Assembly (NCBI GenBank): GCA_018343915.1
Contig: JABRWF010000005.1
Location: 3,011,001 to 3,075,000, forward strand
From: Agroathelia rolfsii
Lineage: Eukaryota > Basidiomycota > Agaricomycetes > Amylocorticiales > Amylocorticiaceae
Reading direction: 5' to 3'
Length of the DNA: 64,000 nt
Positions within the stretch are counted from its first letter, which is position 1. Each line of letters opens with the position of its first letter. The notes below the pieces were generated by a model. The model saw nothing but the letters and a program-made list of their open reading frames with translations, did not search any database and was not told the DNA's origin. Positions 1-11,212 of the stretch are shown one piece after another. A program made the translations under genes and the position numbers.

Positions 1-41
1 GAAGTAGAATGTAAGATAACAGACCCCTGACAAGAATGATT

Positions 42-1290
42 TCATGGAAACATACTAATATGGGGCGGAGGAACCAGTTCTGGCGCTCGACGGTGGGTGC
101 ATTGCGTTTCCATGCCCTTTTCGGCACAAGCCTGGCACGCACGATCTGTACACGCAACGCCTTTCCGCTGGCACGATGCACACGGCCTACAAGAAATTAG
201 ATTAAACGTAATCAAAAAGGCTGTTGAGTCAATCTAACCTAGAACCATCACATCTGATCTTGTCGCGCCTTTGAGTCAAGGTTAGCATTCTATCGTGACA
301 TCACGTCTATCAAACAAACCTGCAGTTCGTACAAGCCTTTTTTGTGAAAAAGAAGAAAGGAAAAGAAAAGGGAAACGATTAGCTATAGTGCAACAAAGCT
401 GAAGAAAAAAAAAACATACCGCCTTCACCCTTGTACCATGGCCACGCCCTTTGCGAGCTAGATTGACGCACTCAATATCTTGTTGAAGGCAGAAACTACA
501 TGGTCGAGCATCTTCGCATCTCTTATTGCCCTTCCGACAGGCTTCACAACGGAGCTTGACTTGCTTCGGACCGCGACCAACATGAATGCATTCTTCGCCT
601 CTGGAAACGCAGCGAGAACATGGCCTTAAATCCTCACACTACATTAATAATTAGCAAGAGCTCCAAGCAAGTATGATAATTGATATATTTGCCTTTTTGT
701 TATCCCGACGACAGCTCTGACAGGCTAACTTTGCACGTTCCGTACTCCTGGTAGGGTTTACCCTGTGCATGATGGTTTTGGGTGGTGGCGGCAATACACT
801 ATGTTGGGGATTCAGGGACATTTGCGTTACCGCTCCGTCAACACACTCGATCTGTTGCTCCGTGCATCGAAGACATGGCTTGCCACCGTCACAGCGTGCT
901 CGAACACGCCTGCACGGCTCACATCCATCTACGCATTGATCTGCAGAAAGCCCCTTTTTGCTGCATCCATTGCAGGGTCTTTATTTTGGTATAAGTAATA
1001 TATTTAACCCTAAGTTCGGGAAGTTGCATCCATCTCACCTTGCACCATCACATTTGGTTTTATCACGTCTAAGACAAGATTGTCAATAGCAGCTCGAGGA
1101 AAGAGGTCAACCAGGAAGGAGTGAGAAAAATTACCTGCAACTGGCACATGCCTGGTGCTACTTGTCAGCCAATCCGAAGGGAAAACGCACTGATCTTGCA
1201 TACACATACCTTCAAGGTCCTCCGGAGCACGGTGTGAAGTCCAGCAGAGGATGCCTGGTCGGAAACCGGGAATTGAGGCTCAGAATCCAT
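42..1290 (-). CDS. Protein of five tandem Zn2Cys6 clusters
   Basis: Reconstructed from eight exons (1290-1210, 1151-1135, 1068-1039, 978-693, 638-420, 336-320, 268-239, 186-42); lengths sum to 275 codons (274 aa). Five fungal binuclear zinc clusters follow one another with strict CX2CX6CX5CX2CX6-9C spacing: first cysteines at residues 29, 62, 129, 169 and 213, with an extra half-motif at 244-256. A basic core such as CRRDKTKC appears in most copies. Zn2Cys6 domains normally bind DNA as a single N-terminal copy followed by a large regulatory domain; here there is almost nothing but clusters, so a DNA- or nucleic-acid-binding role is inferred. The intron at 692-639 starts with GC. Two 17-nt and two 30-nt exons are duplicated. 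Divergent from the NAD(P)HX dehydratase gene, 190 bp away. No larger homologous domain is recognised. Confidence 0.8.
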
Positions 1291-1480
1291 TCGTCGATGG
1301 TGGTTCGGGATTCGGATTTGACGCGGTCACTACTTCCGCCGCCTGCCGTCAGACGCGGAGTTTCAACTGCACAAAGTGATGTCATACTTGTAATGTCATG
1401 CTTGTCATTACTTCCGAGTCGGTTCAGTTGCTGCCACTTTACTTGTTGGCTGAGTTGCTCTTTATTACAGTCACTTCACT

Positions 1481-2781
1481 ATGCCTGTCCCTCGTCATAT
1501 AATCGAGCAAATAAAACAAATTATTCCGCCCTTGAATGGAACTCTGCATAAGGGACAATCCGGTAAGTGTTTGATTCAACTATTCTTACATCTGTCCTGA
1601 CTTGAATCGTCACTGGTTAGGACGAGTTGGTGTATTGGGCGGTGCGAGGGAGTATGCACTTTCGCCAGGTACAAATGAATGGAACAATGACTAAAACACG
1701 TCGCAGCTACTCCGGCGCACCGTACTTTGCTGCCATATCCGCACTTCGGCTCGTATGTCGTTGAGCCAAATACTCCTGGTATATTATCTAAGCATTTACT
1801 AGGGCGCAGATCTTTCCCATGTGATATGCTCTCCAACTGCCGCTGGATCAATAAAATCTTACTCCCCAGACCTTATTGTACATCCCATTTTGGAGGAGGG
1901 AGCGTGAGTCGATGCTCAAGAAATCTTCATCAAAGTTAGAAACCTCATATCTCCTCTAGCGATGCCAGCAAGGTTAAAGATGATCTTTCATCCCTACTAT
2001 CTCGTCTCCACTGCCTGATTATTGGCCCTGGACTTGGCCGCGAGGATTATATGCTGAAATATGCCCGCGAAGCCTTACTACTCGCCAAATCTCAGGGAAT
2101 GTTTATTGTCATAGATGCTGACGGTCTATACATGATTGGGAAAGACCTATCATTGGTCAAAGGATATCGTCGAGCGGTCCTTACCCCAAACGTTGTAGAG
2201 TTCAAACGTCTGTCCGAGGCAGCAGGAATAGACAAAAATGCATCGCCGGATGAGCTAGCAGGTTTGGTATCGCGAGCCCTGGGCGGTGTTACGATCTTGC
2301 AAAAGGGTGCCAATGACATCATTGCGAACGATACAACGGGCGAGGCTGCTGATAAGGAACAAAGTAAGATCGACCCAAATGCCGATGATGACTCTCAGGA
2401 GAAGATTGATGTTGATGTGCCCGGTGGCCTGAAGCGCTGTGGTGGACAAGGTGACATTTTGAGTGGAAACACGGGAACCATGCTTGCCTGGGCAAAATGT
2501 TACGAAGATGGCGCGTATGGGTAAGATGATTTAGGCACTGATTAACCGTGCAATATGGGTTGATCAACAACGATTTCTATAGAGATCCCGACCTACCATC
2601 GTCTCGGATGCCCATTCTGGCAGCCACAGGCGCAAGTATGGTTACAAGAGCTGCCAGTCGACGTGCTTTTCTTAGGGAAGGCAGAGGTGTCATCACGGCG
2701 GACATGCTAGGAGAAATTGGTGGTGCATTTGGCAACATCTTCGGAGAGGATACACAGGGCAAAGATGAATCGAAGCTGTAG
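1481..2781 (+). CDS. NNRD: ATP-dependent (S)-NAD(P)H-hydrate dehydratase
   Basis: Repairs damaged, hydrated NADH and NADPH using ATP (YjeF C-terminal/CARKD family, ribokinase-like fold). Six exons: 1481-1562, 1621-1651, 1707-1752, 1803-1903, 1960-2520, 2583-2781; they total 340 codons (339 aa), the usual length. Family signatures are present: GRVGVLGG followed by SGAPYFAA in the N-terminal part, [12 protein letters not shown] in the middle, [10 protein letters not shown] and [12 protein letters not shown], and the phosphate-binding [12 protein letters not shown] with the catalytic aspartate near the C-terminus. An acidic insert of about 25 residues (around 2340-2410) lies before the GGQGD loop and is probably a surface loop. 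The first ATG after a pyrimidine-rich leader was chosen because it opens directly into the conserved [12 protein letters not shown] region. No clear mitochondrial presequence is seen, so a cytosolic form is likely. Confidence 0.93.
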
Positions 2782-2959
2782 CTTATCTTATCATTGAAAA
2801 AAAAATTACTGTATTACTAGACACACTTCCAGTCGCACGCGCATATATACTGAACAATCCTTCATATGTAAACCATGTATTCATCACCAAACCTTTATCA
2901 ACTTATTGCCTATGGATATTAGAGCGAAACACAACTCTCGTAAATTCGCATAGGGAGCT

Positions 2960-4369
2960 TTATCCTCTTGCGGTCAATTCGACAGTGTTTTTGACTGCTC
3001 CTAATAGCGCGGTCAATTGCAATTTCTCGCTTGCGCCTGCCGATAGGCGATGTCTGGCAGTGTATGTGGTAAATGCATGCCTTTTGACGGAGAGACAAAT
3101 AAACACTCACTCGATCGTTGCTAGATAATCGAGCAAATAGATGCGTGCGTGAGGTTTGAAATCAAGAGTTTCAATATATTCATAAGCGCCGGTGAGAAGA
3201 TCTTGCAAGGCCAAGCCCCGTTCCATTTTTAGTTTAGTTATCACTGTCGACAATTTGATTAGACACGCTCCAGCTAATGATAAAAGAAAAGAACATACTT
3301 TGATATGACGTCGTGAATTCGTCCGAAAGCATTGAGTTTACAATCCGCTCTATATCAGCAGGTTGTGGACTACCCGTGCAGTTATAAATTTCGGCTTCTC
3401 CAGTGGATTCGTATGCGGCATGGCAGGCTTGAAGGATGTTTAATGCTCTTCGCATGTCTCCTTTGGATAATTTGAGTAGAGCCCTCTTGCCCTCAGGAGT
3501 GATATTTACACTAGTAGTATCGTGTTAATCGAGTAAATCTACAGGGTATTGCCAAGAAGACGTACTGTTCCGCGTCGATTACTTCATCAACCCGTTTTTC
3601 AACCTCGGAAATAGGTAGTGGCGAGAATCGGAAACGAGTGCAACGACTTTGAATCGCAGGTGCAATTTTGTTCACATAGTTACAAATGATGCAGAAACGA
3701 ACGTTGCGCGTATATTGTTCGATGATCCGGCGCAATGCTGCCTGAGCAGCGTTTGTCATCATGTCCGCTTCGTCCAAGATGATGAGCTTGAATCCTTTGG
3801 AGAATAGTGTGCGTGTTTCTGCGAATTGCTTGATCTGCTCACGAACTACATCGATGCCACGATCATCAGACGCGTTGAGCTTGAAAAAAAAATACGGCTT
3901 TGATGTTAACGCGAGCCATGGGGTGTCAAGTGCGATGCAATGTACCTCTAGAATTTGCTTCTTATACTCGTTCCCATATATTCGACGCGCCACGGCAAGG
4001 ATAGTCGACGTTTTCCCAGTTCCAGGCGGGCCGTAGAAAAGAAGATGAGGTAACCTGCTTTTTTCAATGAACTTGTCGACTGGGACAATAGTTAGATATC
4101 AACATTGCTACCTTGATGAATGGACTGACTTGTAGTGGTGATATCCTTGTGTGAGACAACATCATTGAGTGTTACAGGCCGATACTTTTCAACCCTTATC
4201 TTCGGTCACCGAATCAATATTACATGGGTATAATTGTTATTCACCATGGCAGGTTGTTGCTATCATATGGTTCATTGCCGTTTGTGACTATGCTCTTGCC
4301 TTTGTTCTTGAACTCTGAGGGTAGAGTGAGCTCGGTGTCCATAGTCTGCATTTCTTCATCGCTGTCCAT
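2960..4369 (-). CDS. RFC3: Replication factor C subunit 3 (RFC5 of animals)
   Basis: AAA+ subunit of the clamp loader that places PCNA on DNA. Seven exons (4369-4245, 4194-4130, 4079-3946, 3879-3566, 3510-3299, 3243-3111, 3053-2960) give 359 codons (358 aa), the normal size. Motifs seen: PWVEKYRP near the N-terminus, Walker A GPPGTGKTST, Walker B LIILDEADMM, the sensor CIICNYVNKI and the arginine-finger SRC box (AIQSRCTRFRF). LNASDDRGIDVVREQI and the Walker B region match the RFC3/RFC5 type rather than RFC2 or RFC4. The start chosen is the ATG opening the MDSDEEMQ leader; a further in-frame open stretch upstream is treated as 5' UTR. Shares a 337-bp divergent promoter with the ubiquitin-S27a gene. 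Confidence 0.95.
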
Positions 4370-4706
4370 ATTGTATATACCGATAGAGATGGGTAAATTA
4401 GCTGTAAACTTGAATTTAGAGAAAGCCTGGCTGCCGCGAAGCCTTGAGTTTAAGCAGCAAGTCGCGTGACGGAGCGCGTTCGTGACAGAAGCGAATACTG
4501 TGACAAAGGCCGTCACTTCTCGGGCCGTCTACAACTTTCGAGACCAGACAAATCGGAGAATATATATTGTATCTCCGCTGACGCACGGACCATCAACAGA
4601 TCTTGGCCTGCTCAGGTCCAGTTTTTCACCTTACCAACGCTCAGCACTTGCTTTTGTCGACGACTCCATCGTTTATTTCGTTGGACAGACAGAGGCGTCC
4701 GTCAAG
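4370..4706. promoter_or_regulatory. Divergent promoter, RFC3 / ubiquitin-S27a
   Basis: This 337-bp gap separates the start codons of two housekeeping genes read in opposite directions. No TATA box is obvious. The side near the ubiquitin gene is CT-rich before its ATG, as often seen for fungal ribosomal-protein transcripts. Confidence 0.5.
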
Positions 4707-5408
<702 letters not shown>

Positions 5409-5715
5409 ATGACTGAAACTTGTGCTATGATTAAATACTGCGCTATCATGTCATTAGTAGGCGTATGATCATGAATCAAAGTTGTTGTAATGATATTTGT
5501 TATCGAGTTCGACATTCTCTTTGGAAAGAACGAGACTGCGAAAATTGTCGCTATGATCCGGATATTATCATATAGGGATACTTCGTTGGTCCTGAGCACA
5601 TGCTACATCCGTTATCTTCCCCGCATGCCTTGATGGATTGCGCAGTAATCCCTGTCGTTGAGGTAGACAAAAACAGGCGCTATGCATATCTCTGTTCTGC
5701 CTGCCACTGACCATC
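5409..5715. other. Intergenic, UBI3 to carboxypeptidase
   Basis: Holds the UBI3 3' end and the carboxypeptidase promoter. I see no further gene; short open frames here have no family resemblance. Confidence 0.5.
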
Positions 5716-7749
5716 ATGTTTATTTCTCGCGCTTTCCTGGGCTTGGTCGCCATCACGTCAGTTCTCGCTCGTCAGTCTATCTTTACGACCAATGCACAAT
5801 CAGGCTATGATGATGGCCTGTTTACATCCAAGGAAGACCTGTCTTTTGTCACCGAGTCCGAGTTCACAACACTCGTGCACCCTGTATTTCCTGCACATAG
5901 CGTCCGCGTAAAGAAATCCAAATTCTGTGACGAGACAGTGAATACATACACGGGCTACATTGATATCGAGGCTCGTCACATATTCTTCTATTTTTTTGAG
6001 AGCAGGAACGATCCTGCAACAGACGATGTGCTTTTTTGGACGAATGGAGGTACGCTGGCGTAGTATAAGACAGTCTGGAGGTTCTGAGGACCATTGCATT
6101 TCTAGGCCCTGGGTGTTCCTCTTCTCTTGGGCTATTCATGGAACTTGGCCCATGCAGAATTAGCGACAACAATGGCACCAGGTATCACCCAGAATCCTGG
6201 AACAACAACGCGAATGTCTTCTTTGTCGACCAGCCGATTGGTGTTGGGTTCTCCTATGCCGATCATGGTGAATTCGTTGTACGTGGTCGTAGTAATTCTA
6301 TCCTTGCAGACATGTACAAACATAGTTCTTTAGAGCACAACAGAAGACGCCGCTAGAGATATTGCCGCTTTCATTGCCATCTTCTTCGAGAACTTCAGTC
6401 AGTTCAAAGGTCGTCCTCTTCATATGGCAGGTGAATCATACGGTGGTCGTTATATTCCTCTGTTTGCTTCGGCTGTATACGATCAGAATGCACGTCTCAT
6501 ACAATCTGGAGCTACACCTATTAATCTTAAGTCGATTATGATTGGTGTGTTGAAAATCACTCTCTGATTCGAAAAATAATTGACAATCACCTCAGGAAAT
6601 GGCTTGACGGATTTCTTGTCTATGCAAGAGGCATACTATGAAATGGCCTGTACTTCTGCGGCTGTTGCTCCAGTGGTTGACATCGCGTGAGTTCCTGAAG
6701 TCAAAGGCGGTTTATTGTAAGCTGAAGTGAGCCATAGCTCATGTGTCCGGATGAAGCAAGCTGTTCGTTTTCTTATTTCTCGGACTCACATTGGTACATA
6801 TAGATCCCTAATGCTTCTTTAGCTTCCAAGATGCCTGAAATGGGCTAAGGTATGATATCATTATGGCGGTGATGGAAATGCTCTCATTCGTCATCATTGT
6901 TACAGAAATCCTGTTATGACACCTTTGATTCGATTACTTGCAATGCCGCCGTTACTTTCTGTGCCAACGAGATTTCAAGTCCGTTCTTCCTCACAGGTAA
7001 GCTGTTTAATTCTTTTTTCCAGTTAAATAGAGCACTGATCATTTACAAGGTATAAATCCATACGACATTAGCCAAGAATGCGAAGGAGATATTGCAGACA
7101 CGCTCTGCTATCCAGTGACCAAGTGTGTTGTCAAATTATATTTACTAAAGGACTGATATGCTTACGTAGTTGAAAAATAGATATATCACTAGCTACCTAG
7201 ACCGACCTTCAGTTCGCTCCAGTATCGGTGTTGATCCTAGCCTTGCATCGACCAACTTTTCGTCCTGCAATTGGCCAGTTAATGCTGCTTTCTCGACGAA
7301 TCTGGACGAAGAACATCCCACATATCTTTATGTTGCCGCCTTGCTCGAACGTGGTATCAAAGCTCTGATCTATGTTGGTGCATATGACTGGATTTGCAAT
7401 TGGGTATGCCTTGTGTTCGAAATTACCAATGACAACGCACTCACATAAGTCGTGGAATAGATTGGTAATAACGCATGGACGGAGGCACTTGAGTGGACAG
7501 GAGCAAGGGATTTCAAGGCACAAGAACTCAGAGAATGGTCTGTAAACGGTACCAAAGCTGGATTGACCCGTAGTGCCCATGGGTTGACTTTTGCTACTAT
7601 TGATGGTGCCGGACATATGGTAAATGTCCCGTGTATCTGACTTCTCCTTGGTGCTTGTCTGATGTTTACTTGTTTGGCAGGTTCCTTACGATAAGCCCAA
7701 AGAGTCTTTGGAACTGGTCAATCGATGGCTTGCTGACCAGGATCTTTGA
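5716..7749 (+). CDS. Serine carboxypeptidase (S10, CPY-like)
   Basis: Vacuolar or secreted peptidase removing C-terminal residues. Eleven exons (5716-6049, 6106-6278, 6334-6544, 6596-6686, 6738-6762, 6823-6849, 6906-6996, 7050-7122, 7181-7403, 7461-7619, 7681-7749) total 492 codons (491 aa). A signal peptide is clear (MFISRAFLGLVAITSVLA). The substrate-binding WTNGGPGCSSSLG, the nucleophile motif AGESYGG (Ser204), the Asp in AYDWICNW (Asp411) and the His in GAGHMVPY (His468) complete the triad. Cysteines in the middle (SCVRMKQA, PRCLKWAKKSC) match the disulfide-rich region of yeast CPY-type enzymes. Exons 5 and 6 are only 25 and 27 nt. The gene ends 117 bp from the converging PEX7 gene. Whether it is vacuolar or secreted cannot be decided from sequence. 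Confidence 0.93.
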
Positions 7750-7866
7750 AGCTTGAATATTTGTTTCATCAATTCAGTGTTATAAATGTTTATTTCATAC
7801 AGCTATCTCGATTGGTTTACACTTGATTCATCTCGTTAGAGTACACTTTGAATAAACAGTTTATTT

Positions 7867-9149
7867 TCATATGCGGAAGATATCCAGTTTACTGTCCCAT
7901 CCACAACTGGCTAATACGCCCTCTTCAAACAGAGACCAGCCGCATCCACCAACGAACTCGGTATGTTGGTCATGTATGTGAATTAATCTACCCGCCATCG
8001 GGTTCGCGCTCCAGCTAGAGATGAGCATAAGCATAAGATACCAGTTTTCTTTCTTTCTTGAATGATGATTATAGTGCTTACACTCGACATGTCATGTCAT
8101 AGCTTGCTGATGCTAGAATGTCGGCAGCATGAGGGCTCCATTGTATCTTGCGTACGGCATACTCATGGCCGGCAAGTCGTGCTTCACATAATCCACCGAC
8201 AGTTGGAGCTGTGTTAGGCCCTAGTTTTACCATGCGGCAATCCCAAACTTTGATATCTCGATCAACACCTGCGGTTGCTAATACAAACTGCCTGTACTTG
8301 TTCCAGTCAACGCTTAGGATCTCGGTGCCAGATGCGGGCACAGTCAGTGCCGCGGCCGCTGACGGGCTAAAGTTGGGTGTGTTTGGAGTTGATTGCTCGT
8401 ATGCAGGTGCGCGAAGATCAAATATCTTCATCGTACCGTCGGTTGAGCAGGTAGCCAGCAGATCAGGATGATGAGGAGAAAATGTGGCTTGATAGACACA
8501 AGCATGATGGGCCTGAAGCGTAGCTACAGAGCGTGGCCTATCGGGCACCCACTTCGGTTATACTAAATGAATGCGCATATAATATGATATTGACTTCTAA
8601 CGAACTTACAAGTTTGACTGTGCCATCCATAGATGCAGATGCAAAAGTATCCTTCTGCAAATTGGACCAGTCTACTGAGTATACTTCGCGGGTATGTTCA
8701 TGCCATGCTCGTATAGGTAAATTCTGTGATCACTCCACCTATCACTCAAGGGAAGCTCCAGCAAGGTAAAGCATGGGAAGCTTACATTGAGCATTATATC
8801 CCAAAGCTTGATGGATCCGTCTCCGGAGGCTGTCACGAGTTGATTCTCATGAACTTCTGACCAAGCAAGGTCGTAAAGGGCATCCTGCGTCTCGTAACTA
8901 TGATACAAGTCCTAAGTATGGCACATTAGAGCATGAGGCAATGGCCTACAATTTATCCAGGCGCGTATTAGGCTGACCGCCAGGACCAGGCGCAATGGAT
9001 GCTAGATGTAGTCGTCCATTGCCAATGAGCCCATAGTTTGCGGATGAAGCAATAGCAAGGCGATTGCTGTGGAAAGGAGACCAGGCAACAGAATAATGGG
9101 CGAATCCAGGTGTATGAAGCATGCCCACTGGCGGCCCAAGCGCACTCAT
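7867..9149 (-). CDS. PEX7: Peroxisomal PTS2 receptor PEX7 (WD40)
   Basis: Cytosolic receptor that recognises PTS2 nonapeptides and brings cargo to peroxisomes. Five exons (9149-8950, 8897-8786, 8723-8610, 8551-8082, 8014-7867) give 348 codons (347 aa), within the family range. The N-terminal TPGFAHYSVAWSPFHSNRLA and GNGRLHL, then FYETQDALYDLAWSEVHE, and the C-terminal DQHTEFVGGCGWS with ASCGWDSKLDIFRI are PEX7 hallmarks; several GH-WD repeat cores (SGDGSIKLWD, SMDGTVKLW, STDGTMKIFD) lie between. The alternative start, ATG at 9122 (MLHTPGF), would shorten it by nine residues. Only 102 bp separate the upstream ATG from that of the sirtuin gene on the other strand. Confidence 0.94.
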
Positions 9150-9251
9150 GGCATAAAGTTGAAGTTGTCTAGGATGATAGTCGACGTCTGGGTATAAGAG
9201 CTGTATGTGACATAACCGAAAGCCGGACACAACTTGCCATTACACGATCAC

Positions 9252-10839
9252 ATGCGCATCTCTGTCCCTACTATTCCTGCGCTCGCCAAAACCGCCTCAA
9301 TCCAACATATCTCGCCAGAATCTGCTATCGAAAAACTTGCTAATTTCCTTCGACATGGCAATGCGACACTGCTGACTGGTGCAGGTGTCAGCGTCGATTC
9401 CGGCGTACGAGCATACAGAGGGGAGGATGGACGATACATGAACCCGAATTATAAGTAAGCATACGATTATACCCTCAGCATGCTATAACTCATCACAGAA
9501 GTTTCAAAACCGAAGGCCCATATTTGTACGTCACTGCGTTCGAAGTAAACCGTTTACATGATTATTTATCATTGCACAGTATCATGAACTTGTCGATGAA
9601 TCAGCAAAGGGTTTTGCTTTTAGGTAAGTATATTGAACCGAGTCAGACTTACAGTAACTTATCCTGATAATTTGGAAGACAGAGATACTGGTATGACGCC
9701 TCGAGCAACATCCTAATTCAAGACACTGAACCGGGTTATACTGGCAAGGCTCCGTTCATACTTGGGATATCCTCCTGTTCGGGATACCTTGCCCAATACG
9801 GTATTTTTCACCTTTTATTGGCATTTATCTATCTCACATTGAGCCCTCTATGAAGACACATTATGCTCTCGCTGCTCTACAATATACATCTGTAATTTCT
9901 CGTCTGATTACTCAGAACGTAGATGGATTACATCATAAAGCACTCGCAGACGTCTGGTCCAGGCCAATCATGGACCAGCGAATGTTGGAACTTCATGGGA
10001 CTCTGCATGTAAGTTGTCATTTAACAAAGAAATCAATATCTGATGGAAAGAGAGGTGCATAGAGCGTCAGATGCAAACAGGGTCACTTGGTAGATCGCAA
10101 TACATTCCAAGACAGGCTTTCATTAGCCAACCCGAAATGGAAGGCATTGGTCGATGAGTTTGATCGCACTGGTACTGAGCTTCGAACAAACCCTGACGGC
10201 GATGTCGCATTGGAAGGCGTCAGTTATGATGATTTTATGGTTCCTGATTGTCCCTCGTGTTTGAACGAAGGACACCGAAACTCCGTTGTAAGCATGTTTG
10301 TATAATGTAATTAATTGTTTTTACATCTGACGTTTGACAGATCAAACCAGAAGTAATATTTTTCGGAGAGACAATTCCAGCGCTAGTGAAAGACAGGTCG
10401 TAAGTTTAGCTTCATCTTGTTTTCCTTGGATATCCGGATAAAACCTGTCTTGAATTTCCTCAAGTTTTACAGATATAGAAAGATGTGACCGACTATTTGT
10501 CGTTGGCACTACATTGGCAACTTACTCCGCTTTTCGTTTGGTGAAACACGCTCTAGAACTGGGCAAACCTGTTCTCTTGTTAAATGTTGGACCTACTCGA
10601 GCGGATGATCTTCCAGGCGTCGAGAAAATCGAGATATTGAGTGGCTCGGTATTACGGGAGGTTGTTCGTTCAGTACTGTAAGACCAAGAACCATTCTGCA
10701 TTACCCAATGACTGAACTTGATGGGAAAATCTGTAGGGGACGTAAAGCCGATGAACCTATCATTCGTCGCATGTTGAAGAGTGGAATTGTCAAACCTCCC
10801 AAAGACAGAGCCGATAGAGCCCCAAGGGCAGCTGGTTGA
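9252..10839 (+). CDS. Sirtuin, SIRT4-like (class II)
   Basis: NAD-dependent protein deacylase or ADP-ribosyltransferase; relatives are mitochondrial. Ten exons (9252-9454, 9516-9525, 9580-9623, 9679-9690, 9749-9800, 9856-10008, 10063-10287, 10341-10399, 10465-10677, 10737-10839) give 358 codons (357 aa). NAD-binding GAGVSVDSGVRAYRG, catalytic TQNVDGLHH and ELHGTLH, and FFGETIP, VVGTTLATYSAFRL and LLLNVGPTRADD are all present, in SIRT4 order (PIFYHELVDES, RQRYWLRSYLGYPPVRD). The second zinc pair is CPSC; the first appears as CKQGH, one cysteine plus a histidine, rather than CX2C. Exons 2 (10 nt) and 4 (12 nt) are microexons, without which the reading frame and motif are lost. An arginine/lysine-rich tail follows the fold. 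Confidence 0.92.
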
Positions 10840-11212
10840 AAACGATAATGCTCTACATATTATTCTTATACTTTACAGGTATGTTGCCGAATTTTGAGTA
10901 TGTGTAGACGGGAATGATACGATACATATAGATGAGAAAGTTCAAGCAATTGAATGAGATAATATAACAGAATTCAAACAAAGCATCAGGGAAATACAGT
11001 AAAGGGAGGGGATTAAGGGACTAAGCCACTCGTTACGAATTTAGTAAGTCAAAAATGATAGGAATCATCTAGCCACAGATGATGACACCGGGGCATCATG
11101 ATGGGCAGTGGGAAATTTCGTGGTGTCTCAGCACACAGAGGACAAGACAAAAAAAAAAAAAAAAAAGCAGTGACATGTGTAAGTGATTGGAAGCACAGCA
11201 TCCATCGCTTAC
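10840..11212. other. Intergenic with 18-nt A run
   Basis: Convergent 3' ends of the sirtuin and the orphan zinc-motif gene. A homopolymer of about 18 A lies at 11149-11166. No gene is seen. Confidence 0.5.
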
